Position numbers and translations under genes: made by a program. The notes below the pieces were generated by a model, which saw only the letters and a list, made by a program, of their open reading frames with translations, was not told the origin of the DNA and did not search any database. DNA of 39,312 bases from Dethiobacter sp. (GTDB lineage: Bacteria; Bacillota; Dethiobacteria; DTU022; UBA8154): contig QZJM01000030.1 of NCBI GenBank assembly GCA_003605065.1, forward strand, positions 1-39,312. Direction: 5' to 3'. This document shows positions 18,995 through 26,726 of this stretch, one piece after another (the stretch's first letter is position 1; every line of letters starts with the position of its first letter).

Positions 18995-19762
18995 TTATGA
19001 TATCGCCTCCTTTACGATTTCCTGATAAACTTCTTCCATTCCCGTCAATAAATCTTCCCCGCTAAAAGCCTCGGGGTTTTCTTCCATAGACTTTTCCCAG
19101 ACCTTATCGTGGTAAGGTAAAAAGCCAATAACGTCCACTCCCAAAAAATTCTGCCGGATAAAATCCTTTTCCTCTTCCCTGCGGATCTTATTTCCGATAA
19201 CTTTTATTTTCTCAATACCCAGGTCACGAGCAAGCTGCTGGACCACCTTGGCTGTTTTTAGCCCGTTCCTGGTAGGTTCTGTCACTATCAGCATCAGATC
19301 CACCCCCTGGGCTGTCCCCCGGGTGAGATGCTCTATCCCGGCACTCATATCCAAAACTGCCATTTCTTTTTTATCCAGCAGCAGAGAGTTCAAAACGGCA
19401 TTAAGAAAGGAGTTCTCCCTGCAATAACAGGCCGAGCCTCCCTGCTTGATACCACCCATGATTAAAAATTTTACCCTGCCCTGTTGCAGGCTGTAATTGT
19501 CGATAACGTCTTCCACATCGGGATTAAGATTATAAAAAGCTCCTTTACCTCCACTTTTCTGCTCGATAACTTCTTTCATATTTACCAGGGGTGTTAAGGA
19601 AGCCAGCTTTTGTGGATCTATCCCCAGAGTTAATCCCAGGCTGGCATCAGGATCGGCATCAACGGCAAAAACATCAAAACCGTTTTTAATAAAAAGATAA
19701 ATTAAATTAGCAGCAATAGTTGTCTTTCCTACCCCACCCTTGCCCGATACAGCTATTTTCAC
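18995..19762 (-). CDS. cooC: CO dehydrogenase nickel-insertion ATPase
   Basis: CooC is a MinD-type P-loop ATPase that dimerises around a metal and helps load nickel into the CODH C-cluster. The 255 residues show the deviant Walker A motif GKGGVGKTT (8-16), DADPDASLGL, and the metal-binding CxC motif at Cys112/Cys114 (ACYCREN). That motif distinguishes CooC from MinD and ParA. Switch II reads LDMSAGIEHL. The start is GTG with GGGAGG nine bases upstream. It is the first gene of the acs operon, behind an extended -10 promoter, so maturation factor and CODH are co-expressed. Confidence 0.93.
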   Translation of the reverse strand: MKIAVSGKGGVGKTTIAANLIYLFIKNGFDVFAVDADPDASLGLTLGIDPQKLASLTPLVNMKEVIEQKSGGKGAFYNLNPDVEDVIDNYSLQQGRVKFLIMGGIKQGGSACYCRENSFLNAVLNSLLLDKKEMAVLDMSAGIEHLTRGTAQGVDLMLIVTEPTRNGLKTAKVVQQLARDLGIEKIKVIGNKIRREEEKDFIRQNFLGVDVIGFLPYHDKVWEKSMEENPEAFSGEDLLTGMEEVYQEIVKEAIS

Positions 19763-19796
19763 AACAACATTCCTCCCACTAAATTAAGTTCCTACT

Positions 19797-19805
19797 ATTA
19801 TAGCA
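19797..19805 (-). promoter_or_regulatory. Predicted promoter (extended -10) of the cooC-acs operon
   Basis: On the minus strand TGCTATAAT forms a perfect extended -10, about 35 bases before the cooC GTG. No good TTGACA-type -35 is seen 16-18 bases upstream, which is common for extended -10 promoters. The remainder of the 19763-20069 spacer holds only this site and the clpC terminator. Confidence 0.55.
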
Positions 19806-20020
19806 CATATTTTTAACCATACTGGCTACCATATCATGGAAGAGTCAAAGAGATAATATTCACAAAGCTCGACTAAGCGGGCAACACCATAATGTTCGAC
19901 CGATTAAGGAAAAAGTCCTTTTATAATAAAGCAGCCCATAGTTATGCATTTAGCTATTTTCGCTGCCCTTTATCCTTATTCCTGCACCAGAATTTTCTTA
20001 ATTTAAACGTTTTTAATCAA

Positions 20021-20050
20021 AAAGCCCCGCTTTTTTGGAAGCGAGGCTTT
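20021..20050. terminator. Intrinsic terminator of the ctsR-clpC operon
   Basis: AAAGCCCCGCTT (20021-20032) pairs with AAGCGAGGCTTT (20039-20050) with one mismatch. On the minus strand the stem is followed by TTTTTGATT, a suitable U tract. It lies 20 bases after the clpC stop. Confidence 0.85.
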
Positions 20051-20069
20051 GGCACTCCTTTAATAAAAC

Positions 20070-22544
20070 TTATTCTGTCTCTTTTGGAACGGGAACAGCA
20101 TTTTCTTTGTCTTTTTTAATAAAGACAAGTTTCTCCTCGTCTTTTTCTTTATCAACGATAATGGTATGGCCAGGAGTAAAAGTACCTCTCAGCATTTCCT
20201 CAGAAATTCCGTCTTCCAGCCTTTTCTGGATAACGCGCCTTAAAGGGCGGGCACCATAGGTGGGATCAAACCCTTCCCTGGCCAGCAGATCTTTTGCCTC
20301 TGGTGTTACTTCCAATTGCAAGCCGTAATCTGCAATACGTTTGGCGAGCTCGTTCAACATCAGGTTCACTATTTGAGCAATATCTTCTTCGGTAAGTGAT
20401 TTGAAGACGATAAGGTCATCCACCCTGTTCAAAAACTCCGGGCGGAAGGTCCGCTTGAGTTCATCAAGCAGCCTGTTTTTCATCTGTTCATAGGTTTTTT
20501 CAGCATCTGTAGGCCTGAACCCCATACCCTGCTGCTTCTTAATATAGTTAGCTCCCACGTTGGAGGTCATTATTACTACTGTATTACGGAAATTAACCGT
20601 CCGGCCTTTACCGTCCGTTAAACGCCCATCCTCCAGGATCTGCAGGAGAATGTTAAAAACGTCGGGATGGGCCTTTTCGATTTCGTCCAGGAGAATTACA
20701 CTGTAGGGTTTGCGACGGACCTTTTCTGTCAGCTGGCCGCCTTCCTCATAGCCTACATATCCCGGAGGAGCACCGATAAGACGGGCCGTAGTATGCTTTT
20801 CCATATACTCGGACATATCAAGGCGGATAATATTATCCTCATCCCCAAAGATTGCTTCCGCCAGGCTGCGCGCCAGTTCTGTTTTCCCTACGCCGGTAGG
20901 CCCCAGGAAGATAAAGGAACCTATAGGCCTTTTGGGGTCCTTCAGGCCTGCCCGTCCGCGGCGAATGGCGCGCGAAACTGCCTGGACAGCTTCATGCTGG
21001 CCAATAACTCTCTGATGCAGGAGATCCTCCATGCGCAGCAAGCGGGCCGATTCTTCTTCCGCCAGTTTTTTAACCGGAACTCCTGTCCAACTGGAAACAA
21101 TATGCGCAATATCCTCCTCCGTTACCACAGCCAAGTCAGATACTACCTTTTTTTGCTCCCATTCTTTTTTAAGCTCGTTCAACCTGGCCCTGAACTGCTG
21201 TTCTTTATCCCGCAGCCTGGCAGCATGCTCAAATTCCTGACCCCTGACAGCTGCTTCTTTTTCCTGCCGGAGATTTTCAAGTTTCTCTTCCATTTCTTTC
21301 AGGTCAGGAGGAGCGGTGTAATTGCGCAACCTGACACGTGAAGCCGCTTCATCGATAAGATCAATAGCTTTATCAGGAAGATAACGGTCCTGGATATAGC
21401 GATCAGCCAGTTTAACCGCAGCCTCCAGCGCTTCATCGGTAATTTTAACGCGGTGATGAGCTTCATAGCGATCACGAAGGCCTTTTAAGATCTCCAGGCT
21501 CTCGTCCTTGGTAGGCTCTCCCACCATAATAGGCTGGAAACGCCTTTCCAGGGCCGGGTCCCGTTCAATATATTTCCGGTATTCATCCAGTGTCGTGGCA
21601 CCAATAGCCTGCAGCTCACCCTTGGCCAGTGCCGGCTTGAGTATGTTGGAAGCGTCTATGGCTCCCTCTGCCGCACCGGCTCCAATGATGGTATGCAGCT
21701 CGTCGATAAAGATGATTACATTCCCTGCCTGCTGAAGTTCCAGCATTAATTTGCGCAGGCGTTCCTCAAATTCACCCCGGTATTTGGTTCCCGCCACAAC
21801 AGCAGCCAGCTCCAGGGTTACCACCCTTTTATCTCTTAATATATCCGGCACATCCCCTTCTGCAATACGTTGCGCCAGCCCTTCCGCTATAGCCGTCTTA
21901 CCGACACCGGGTTCCCCGATAAGACAGGGGTTGCTTTTTGTACGCCGGCTCAAAATCTGGATTACCCTTTCAATCTCTTTCTCCCGGCCGATAACAGGAT
22001 CCAGTTTTCCTTCCCTGGCCATTTTGGTAAGATCCCGCCCAAAAGCATCCACTGTAGGAGTCTGGGGAACATTCTTGGCGCTTTGCCCGCCTCCCATCTG
22101 AGCCTCACCGCCCAGAAGCTGGATTACTTCCCGGCGGGCTTTTTTCAAATCTATTCCCAGAATTGTTAACACCTGAGCGGCAATCCCTTCTCCTTCTCTT
22201 AAAAGACCCAGTAAAAGGTGTTCTGTCCCCACATAATTGTGACCGAGGTTTTGACCTTCTTCAATAGCCAGTTCTATAACTTTTTTGGCTCTGGGTGTAT
22301 AGCTGATACCCTGTACCAGCGTCTTTTCACCCTTGCCGATAATCTTCTCGACTTCGGAACGGACACGTGACAGTTCCACGCCAAGGTTTTGCAAACTGCG
22401 GGCAGCAATACCCGAACCTTCCCGGACCAAACCCAGAAGGATATGCTCGGTACCAATGAAGTTATGGTTTAATCTTTTTGCTTCTTCCTGGGCCAATACC
22501 AATACCTGCTGTGCCCTTTCAGTAAATCTGCCAAACATGAACAT
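20070..22544 (-). CDS. clpC: ATP-dependent Clp protease ATP-binding subunit ClpC
   Basis: ClpC is the Hsp100 unfoldase that feeds proteins, including McsB arginine-phosphorylated ones, to ClpP. The 824 residues contain two N-terminal repeats (about 1-147, each with [18 protein letters not shown]). The first AAA+ module has Walker A GEPGVGKT near 210 and Walker [10 protein letters not shown]. The UVR/M domain is around 425-465 and the second AAA+ module has [10 protein letters not shown] near 550. The C-terminal domain ([16 protein letters not shown]) is intact. The order and middle domain identify ClpC rather than ClpB or ClpA. ATG 22544 has AAGGAG nine bases upstream. A structured 209-bp element sits between mcsB and this gene. 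Confidence 0.97.
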   Translation of the reverse strand: MFMFGRFTERAQQVLVLAQEEAKRLNHNFIGTEHILLGLVREGSGIAARSLQNLGVELSRVRSEVEKIIGKGEKTLVQGISYTPRAKKVIELAIEEGQNLGHNYVGTEHLLLGLLREGEGIAAQVLTILGIDLKKARREVIQLLGGEAQMGGGQSAKNVPQTPTVDAFGRDLTKMAREGKLDPVIGREKEIERVIQILSRRTKSNPCLIGEPGVGKTAIAEGLAQRIAEGDVPDILRDKRVVTLELAAVVAGTKYRGEFEERLRKLMLELQQAGNVIIFIDELHTIIGAGAAEGAIDASNILKPALAKGELQAIGATTLDEYRKYIERDPALERRFQPIMVGEPTKDESLEILKGLRDRYEAHHRVKITDEALEAAVKLADRYIQDRYLPDKAIDLIDEAASRVRLRNYTAPPDLKEMEEKLENLRQEKEAAVRGQEFEHAARLRDKEQQFRARLNELKKEWEQKKVVSDLAVVTEEDIAHIVSSWTGVPVKKLAEEESARLLRMEDLLHQRVIGQHEAVQAVSRAIRRGRAGLKDPKRPIGSFIFLGPTGVGKTELARSLAEAIFGDEDNIIRLDMSEYMEKHTTARLIGAPPGYVGYEEGGQLTEKVRRKPYSVILLDEIEKAHPDVFNILLQILEDGRLTDGKGRTVNFRNTVVIMTSNVGANYIKKQQGMGFRPTDAEKTYEQMKNRLLDELKRTFRPEFLNRVDDLIVFKSLTEEDIAQIVNLMLNELAKRIADYGLQLEVTPEAKDLLAREGFDPTYGARPLRRVIQKRLEDGISEEMLRGTFTPGHTIIVDKEKDEEKLVFIKKDKENAVPVPKETE

Positions 22545-22570
22545 TTATTAACACTCCTTTCCTTTTAATG

Positions 22571-22779
22571 GGGTGGCGAAGGTTGGTGCTCGCTCCGAGT
22601 TCCGCTTGAGATCGTTCTACGGTTCAGCTCGGGTCTCCGACGACCTCCCCGGCAGAACTCCCATCCATGGTCGTCTGCCGGCAGCTGACGTCCTGTCAGC
22701 TGGGTCGTATCCAACCCTCACTTCACCGTGAACTTTTAACTTCGCTGCACAAGTCGCGAGCCACAACCTTACGCCACCC
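22571..22779 (-). ncRNA. Structured 209-bp element, HEARO/IscB-type RNA candidate
   Basis: The ends form a terminal inverted repeat: GGGTGGCG-AAGGTTG-GT-GCTCGC on the left against GGGTGGCG-T-AAGGTTG-TG-GCTCGC read inward from the right. That is about 21 base pairs with one bulge and one 2x2 internal loop. Inside, on the minus strand, are a TTCAC/GTGAA stem, GGGTTG-GATA-CGACCC, the perfect hairpin CAGCTGAC-AGGAC-GTCAGCTG, and two interleaved stems (CCGGCAGA with TCTGCCGG, and CGACC with GGTCG) that would form a pseudoknot. It is richer in G+C than its neighbours and lies in the mcsB-clpC spacer. No protein-coding reading is convincing. Likeness to HEARO (IscB/IsrB-associated) RNA is from memory of that family; a plain MITE is the alternative. 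Confidence 0.55.
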
Positions 22780-22815
22780 TTGCGAGACATAATACAGGTT
22801 CTTAAAAAGATTATT

Positions 22816-23958
22816 TCATGGTAAATATTTTTGGATCTGCACCGCCCTTTCCAGATCCCTTTCATAGGCGCTTAAAGCCCTTCCTTTAAGATACTGCAGG
22901 CAACCCGGACGGGTTAAAACCAAAAGTTCATTTAATGCCTTTACAGGAACATTTTTGATGAGGCCCAGGTCCACCCCCAGGCGGACATCGGAAATAAGCT
23001 GCATGGCCTCATTGGAATCAATCATACGGGCATATTTGAGAATTCCAAAAGCTCTGCCGGCCCTGTCAGCCAGCTTTTCTCTTCCTTCATTCAGAAGATG
23101 CTCCCGGGCATTTTTCTCCTGATTTATAAGCTGCCTGGTAACACCATAAAGATTGTGCCATATTTCTTCTTCAGACTGTCCCAGGGTAATCTGGTTGGAA
23201 ATTTGTAATAAATTACCTATTATTTCCGTTCCTTCCCCGTAAAGACCTCTCACAGCCAGGCCCACCTGGTTAACTGCTGCCAGGATACGGTTAATTTGCT
23301 GGGTAATAACAAGGGCCGGAAGGTGCAGCATCACCGAAGCGCGTAATCCGGTGCCTACATTAGTCGGGCACGCTGTAAGATAACCTTTCTCCTCGTGGAA
23401 AGCGTACTCTACCTTCGATTCCAGAAAATCATCGTAATGAGAAGCTTCCTGCCAGGCTTTTTCCAGCTGCAGCCCCGGAAAAAGACACTGAATTCTAAAA
23501 TGGTCTTCCTCGTTTACCATAATGCTTATTACTTCATCATCCCTTAGTATAAGAGCACTAAAGCGGCTTTCCCTGGCTAAAAGAGGGCTGATTAAATGCT
23601 TTTCGACAAGCACCTGCCGGGATATTGCTGATAAAGAACTCATACTCAACATCCGCAGCTCATGTTTTTGTTCTTCTTCCTGGTTTTGGAGAACTGTCTC
23701 TGCCAGTTGGAACACTTTCTCCCTTTGTTCATCGGAAGCAAGGGGAGGGAAGGGTAACTTCCGGATATTTCGGGCCAGCCTCACCCTGCTGCTGATAACG
23801 ATATCCGCATCCGTGCCGCTGCCTTCCATCCATTTACTTGCTATTTCTTCTCTTCTTCCCTGCTGTAAGCGATCCTCCTCCAGGTTTCCTTTGACAATTT
23901 CTTTCAGCGGATCATTATGAAACTTATTTTCCGGGGCAGGTTTATCTTTTTCAGTCAT
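22816..23958 (-). CDS. mcsB: Protein-arginine kinase McsB
   Basis: McsB phosphorylates arginines on damaged proteins, tagging them for ClpCP, and modulates CtsR. The protein has the phosphagen-kinase catalytic fold. Residues include DIVISSRVRLARNIR (ATP site), IMVNEEDHFRIQCL, ACPTNVGTGLRASVMLHLP (catalytic loop) and GLYGEGTEIIGNL (the RGxxGE-type phosphoarginine-binding region). Reading from GTG 23967 would place the start inside the GGAGGTG ribosome site, so ATG 23958 (MTEKDKPAPE, 380 residues) is chosen. It overlaps the end of mcsA by a few bases. The first 45 residues are a charged extension compared with the Bacillus protein. Confidence 0.95.
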   Translation of the reverse strand: MTEKDKPAPENKFHNDPLKEIVKGNLEEDRLQQGRREEIASKWMEGSGTDADIVISSRVRLARNIRKLPFPPLASDEQREKVFQLAETVLQNQEEEQKHELRMLSMSSLSAISRQVLVEKHLISPLLARESRFSALILRDDEVISIMVNEEDHFRIQCLFPGLQLEKAWQEASHYDDFLESKVEYAFHEEKGYLTACPTNVGTGLRASVMLHLPALVITQQINRILAAVNQVGLAVRGLYGEGTEIIGNLLQISNQITLGQSEEEIWHNLYGVTRQLINQEKNAREHLLNEGREKLADRAGRAFGILKYARMIDSNEAMQLISDVRLGVDLGLIKNVPVKALNELLVLTRPGCLQYLKGRALSAYERDLERAVQIQKYLP

Positions 23959-24487
23959 GATCTTCACCTCCGGAAGAAATTTTGCTTTCCAGCCTGCGAA
24001 TTTTGTCCCTTAGTTCAGCCGCTTCTTCAAAGGCTTCTTCGGTAACTCTTTTCTGCAGCTCTTCCCTTAAACGCAATATTTCTTTCTTGAGCTTAACAAA
24101 AGAGCCTGCCCTGGCCGGGATTTTACCCATGTGTTTCTGGTTGCCGTGAAGGCGCCTGAAAAGCGGGACCAAATTTTTTCCAAAAGCTTCATAACACTGA
24201 TCACATCCAAAATGGCCAATCTGGCCAAACTGGGTATAGGTTAACCCGCATCCCGGGCATTGAAGGACACTGTGGCCGGCAGGAACAACTGCTTCGGATC
24301 CCCCCGGAGGAACAAAGCCCATCAGGCCTGAAAAAAATTGATGTAGAGGAAATTTTCCTTCAAAAGAAATCTCATCGCTTTTTTCTCTGGCACAATTTTC
24401 ACAAAGATAGAGTTCATTTTTATTTCCGTTAATAATTTTAGTTACATGCACGGAGGCAGTCTTTTTTCCGCAACTTTCACAAAGCAT
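23951..24487 (-). CDS. mcsA: McsA, zinc-binding activator of McsB
   Basis: McsA binds zinc and activates McsB in the CtsR regulon. From ATG 24487 (MLCESCGKK) the protein has four CxxC pairs (LCESCG, LCENCA, CPGCG, CDQC) and a C-terminal UVR domain (LREELQKRVTEEAFEEAAEL). Its length, 178 residues, fits the family. The frame is open upstream to 24583 but the added residues (HSKNHCKKIQ and others) are not family-like. The strong AGGAGGTG at 24554-24561 is 66 bases from this ATG, with a 7-bp inverted repeat between them. The start choice thus relies on homology and on a looped-spacer idea described in the findings. Confidence 0.88.
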   Translation of the reverse strand: MLCESCGKKTASVHVTKIINGNKNELYLCENCAREKSDEISFEGKFPLHQFFSGLMGFVPPGGSEAVVPAGHSVLQCPGCGLTYTQFGQIGHFGCDQCYEAFGKNLVPLFRRLHGNQKHMGKIPARAGSFVKLKKEILRLREELQKRVTEEAFEEAAELRDKIRRLESKISSGGEDHD

Positions 24488-24495
24488 TGTTTTTT

Positions 24496-24561
24496 CCGGT
24501 CCATTTGTTTGGATTTTTTTACAATGGTTTTTGGAATGCTTTCGGACCGGTTTCACCTCCT
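24496..24561 (-). promoter_or_regulatory. Shine-Dalgarno separated from mcsA start by an inverted repeat
   Basis: AGGAGGTG (24554-24561) lies 15 bases after the ctsR stop. CCGGTCC and GGACCGG (24544-24550 and 24496-24502) then pair around a 41-base loop. Removing the hairpin leaves 11 bases between the SD and ATG 24487. A small overlapping reading frame (MKLTFLRR) starting at the ctsR stop also ends inside the SD. Confidence 0.4.
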
Positions 24562-24575
24562 TAGAAATGTTAACT

Positions 24576-25040
24576 TCATGCAAACTTTATCAACATAAGA
24601 AGCATATCCTTTAGCAACCATCCCCTCAGCGTTTCCTGCAAAGATTTATCTTTAATAATAGTAAGGCTATCCAGAGTGGCCTCCATTAACCTTGATTCCC
24701 GTAGCGATATATATTTTAAATCATAAAGTCTCTGGATTAGCCCTCTGGCCCTATCATCGCTGATCTGGCCGGAAAGTATATCCTGGAGAAACACATCCAG
24801 TAGATTTTCCAGGGAAGCCTGAAGTTTTCTGATGCGAACAAATCCCTTTCCGCCCCTTTTACTCTCCACCAGGTAACCCTTTTCCAGGGTAAACCGTGTT
24901 TCCAGAACATAATTAACCTGGGAAGGCACACAATTAAATTTGCCGGAAAGTTCCTTCCTTTTAATATCTATATAACCTGACACGCTTAAAGTAAGAAGCT
25001 TCTTAAGATAATCCTCCATACCATCAGCAAGAGTACTCAT
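24576..25040 (-). CDS. ctsR: Transcriptional repressor CtsR
   Basis: CtsR represses class III heat-shock genes and loses DNA binding on heat or McsB action. The 154-residue protein has the N-terminal winged helix-turn-helix (GKFNCVPSQVNYVLETRFT) and the beta-wing tip VESKRGGKGFVRIRK, whose RGGKG-type glycine loop senses temperature in Bacillus CtsR. The helical C-terminal domain follows. ATG 25040 has GAGGA nine bases upstream. It is the first gene of its own operon, with a CtsR operator over the promoter, so it is autoregulated. Confidence 0.95.
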   Translation of the reverse strand: MSTLADGMEDYLKKLLTLSVSGYIDIKRKELSGKFNCVPSQVNYVLETRFTLEKGYLVESKRGGKGFVRIRKLQASLENLLDVFLQDILSGQISDDRARGLIQRLYDLKYISLRESRLMEATLDSLTIIKDKSLQETLRGWLLKDMLLMLIKFA

Positions 25041-25096
25041 TCTTTCGTCCTCATTTCTATCTTAAGCTAGCATCTTCCCGTTTTTTTTCTTTATAC

Positions 25097-25113
25097 TTTG
25101 ACTATCTTTGACC
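25097..25113 (-). promoter_or_regulatory. CtsR operator
   Basis: On the minus strand GGTCAAAGATAGTCAAA matches the CtsR direct heptad repeat (A/G-GTCAAA-NAN-A/G-GTCAAA) without mismatch. It lies ten bases downstream of the -10 box, over the expected transcription start, a position suited to repression. Confidence 0.9.
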
Positions 25114-25122
25114 TTTGTAAAT

Positions 25123-25128
25123 ATTATA
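25123..25128 (-). promoter_or_regulatory. -10 box of the ctsR-mcsA-mcsB-clpC promoter
   Basis: A perfect TATAAT on the minus strand lies just upstream of the CtsR operator. The best -35 (TTGCAT) is 19 bases further up, a slightly long spacer. The rest of the 25041-25477 spacer contains this promoter, a long A/T-rich tract with no gene, and the hairpin at 25400. Confidence 0.7.
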
Positions 25129-25392
25129 CCTTATACTAATGCTTTCTATGCAAATCGCATTTTTACAGAAAAATAGCGATTATGGGGCAATACCCTTCAA
25201 TAATTTAATTTACCAGGTCATTTTATACTATTTTAAGATTTTACTAATTGTTCCTTTTGCTTCTATACTAGATAAATTAGATAAATTTTTTTAAAAAAAG
25301 CTCCTGGGAATCCATCTAAATTAAAGTTAAAAAAGGTCAGGCATGCAGTTGTTTTTAAAAATCTTTCTGCCATTTTCTGACTTTTCAAGGTA

Positions 25393-25422
25393 AAAAATAC
25401 CGGGTTATTAATAACGGCCCGG
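25393..25422 (-). terminator. Terminator downstream of the small Cys-rich gene
   Basis: CCGGGTTAT and ATAACGGCCCGG (25400-25422) pair with an asymmetric bulge. On the minus strand the stem is followed by TTTTTT. It lies about 55 bases after the stop of the 101-codon gene. Confidence 0.65.
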
Positions 25423-25477
25423 CTGTTTTATAATTTTATTCTTTTTTTAACGTCCAAATTCCTAATTATTTAAACCG

Positions 25478-25783
25478 TTAAAGGTGTTCCTGAAAATACC
25501 ATGCTTCGAGTTCTTGAAAAGTAGGCATTTTTTCGCCCCGCTGGCAGACAGTTTTTATAGCTCTCACATAAAGCACCTGATAGTAATAAAAATAAGAACT
25601 GCAAACACCGCAGAGATTTGACCAGAGGCACTCCTGACGCCACATGCGCAAAAGTATACACGTACACTCCGGGCACGGCTTCCAGCGATAAGCAAAAACC
25701 CACTCCCAAAAATGTTCCTGAAATAAGTGCAGGTTTTCCTCTATTTTTTTTCTTTTTTTCTCCTGTAAACTTATAACTTTCAC
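25478..25783 (-). CDS. Small cysteine-rich hypothetical protein
   Basis: A 101-residue product starting at GTG 25783 with AAGGGAG seven bases upstream. It is basic at the N-terminus (EKKRKKIEE) and rich in aromatic residues. Cysteines are at 37, 40 and 42 (KPCPECTC), 52, 58 and 61 (LCGVC) and 80; the two CxxC knuckles suggest a zinc- or iron-binding site. I do not recognise a family. A second overlapping frame on the same strand (25470-25805) is longer but lacks a ribosome site and looks less protein-like. It stands alone between MgtC and the ctsR promoter, with its own terminator. Confidence 0.55.
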   Translation of the reverse strand: MKVISLQEKKRKKIEENLHLFQEHFWEWVFAYRWKPCPECTCILLRMWRQECLWSNLCGVCSSYFYYYQVLYVRAIKTVCQRGEKMPTFQELEAWYFQEHL

Positions 25784-25805
25784 TTTGCTGCTCCCTTACC
25801 GGCAA

Positions 25806-25912
25806 TTTTAAATCCTGCCCGCATACCTTTATATTTTAACCATTTTAATATGGATGATGCACAGTAGCCTGTGCATCCGAGGCAGGAATTCAATCAAAAT
25901 TGCAGATAGGTG
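25806..25912. repeat. Palindromic structured spacer
   Basis: TGCACAG-TAGC-CTGTGCA forms a perfect 7-bp hairpin, extended by GGAT/ATCC. It is enclosed by the distant arms ATCCTGCC and GGCAGGAAT and by outer AATTTTA/CAAAATT segments. It lies upstream of the small Cys-rich gene and may be its operator or 5' leader; no known riboswitch class is recognised. Confidence 0.4.
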
Positions 25913-26006
25913 CATAATGAAAAGGAGATCCCACTATAAAATGTAAGAAATTATAAACTGAGATAAAAAATAAGCCTTTTTTCCCCGGCCCTTGCCTTTA
26001 AGACGG

Positions 26007-26711
26007 CTAATCTTTATATCCCTCCCAGCCAACTTCCAGAATACCCGGCAGTGTAGCCACCCTGCGAAGCAGGTCATCCGTATCAGCCCGGGAAGGAAGG
26101 CGTAAAAAAAACTCCATGGCAATTACATCTGTTTTAAAAATTTCCTGGTATTCCGCCTGGCTTAAATCTACCTTGGTTACGTTGATCCCCATATCACCCA
26201 GTACTGCTGCAATACGACCCAGAAGTCCCGGCTGGTCGATACCCCTGATCCAGAGCCTGCGAAAACGTTTCATACGGGCAAAAGAATTTTCCAGGCTTAC
26301 GAACATTATCAGGCTGACCAGCACCATTAAGGTTGTTAAAACAGCCCCAAGGTAAAATCCTATACCTGCCGCCAGGCCTATTCCGGAAACAATCCAGATA
26401 CTGGCGGCAGTAGTTAAACCCGTTATGGTATTTCCATGACGAATAATGGTCCCCGCACCTAAAAAACCTACTCCTGCAACTACCTGGGCAGCGATGCGGG
26501 AAGGATCAACCCCACCTCCGATATGTTCCAGTTCCCCCGTGAAACCATATGCAGAAACCAGCATGACTAAAGCAGAGCCCACACATACAAGTATATGCGT
26601 GCGAAATCCTGCCGGCCGGTTTTGGCGTTCCCGCTCAAAGCCCACAACCCCTCCGAGCACCACTGCCAAAAACAGCCGGAATGCTATCTCCCCGTAAGAA
26701 ATATTTTCCAT
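26007..26711 (-). CDS. MgtC-family membrane protein
   Basis: The product has the MgtC/SapB N-terminal membrane domain: several hydrophobic helices with RLFLAVVLGGVVGFERE, the GFRTHILVCVGSALVML motif, SRIAAQVVAGVGFLGAG and TAASIWIVSGIGLAAG. The C-terminal 80 residues form a soluble ACT-like domain (PGLLGRIAAVLGDMGINVT). MgtC proteins are linked to magnesium limitation and intracellular survival; the biochemical role is debated. An upstream GTG (26720) lies inside the AGAGGTGG ribosome site, so ATG 26711 (MENISYGEI) is chosen, giving 234 residues. It starts 15 bases after the M24 gene stop, so the two are probably co-transcribed. Confidence 0.9.
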   Translation of the reverse strand: MENISYGEIAFRLFLAVVLGGVVGFERERQNRPAGFRTHILVCVGSALVMLVSAYGFTGELEHIGGGVDPSRIAAQVVAGVGFLGAGTIIRHGNTITGLTTAASIWIVSGIGLAAGIGFYLGAVLTTLMVLVSLIMFVSLENSFARMKRFRRLWIRGIDQPGLLGRIAAVLGDMGINVTKVDLSQAEYQEIFKTDVIAMEFFLRLPSRADTDDLLRRVATLPGILEVGWEGYKD

Positions 26712-26726
26712 CAAAGCCACCTCTGT

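Noticed and set aside
22617-22865. An 82-codon minus-strand frame spanning the structured element and the end of mcsB
   Set aside because: It runs through inverted-repeat DNA and overlaps mcsB in another frame, with no ribosome site. Its residues follow from the RNA-like palindromes, so it is not treated as a gene.
25470-25805. A 111-codon frame overlapping the small Cys-rich gene on the same strand
   Set aside because: No ribosome site at its start and poorer protein character than the GTG-started 101-codon frame, which has AAGGGAG.
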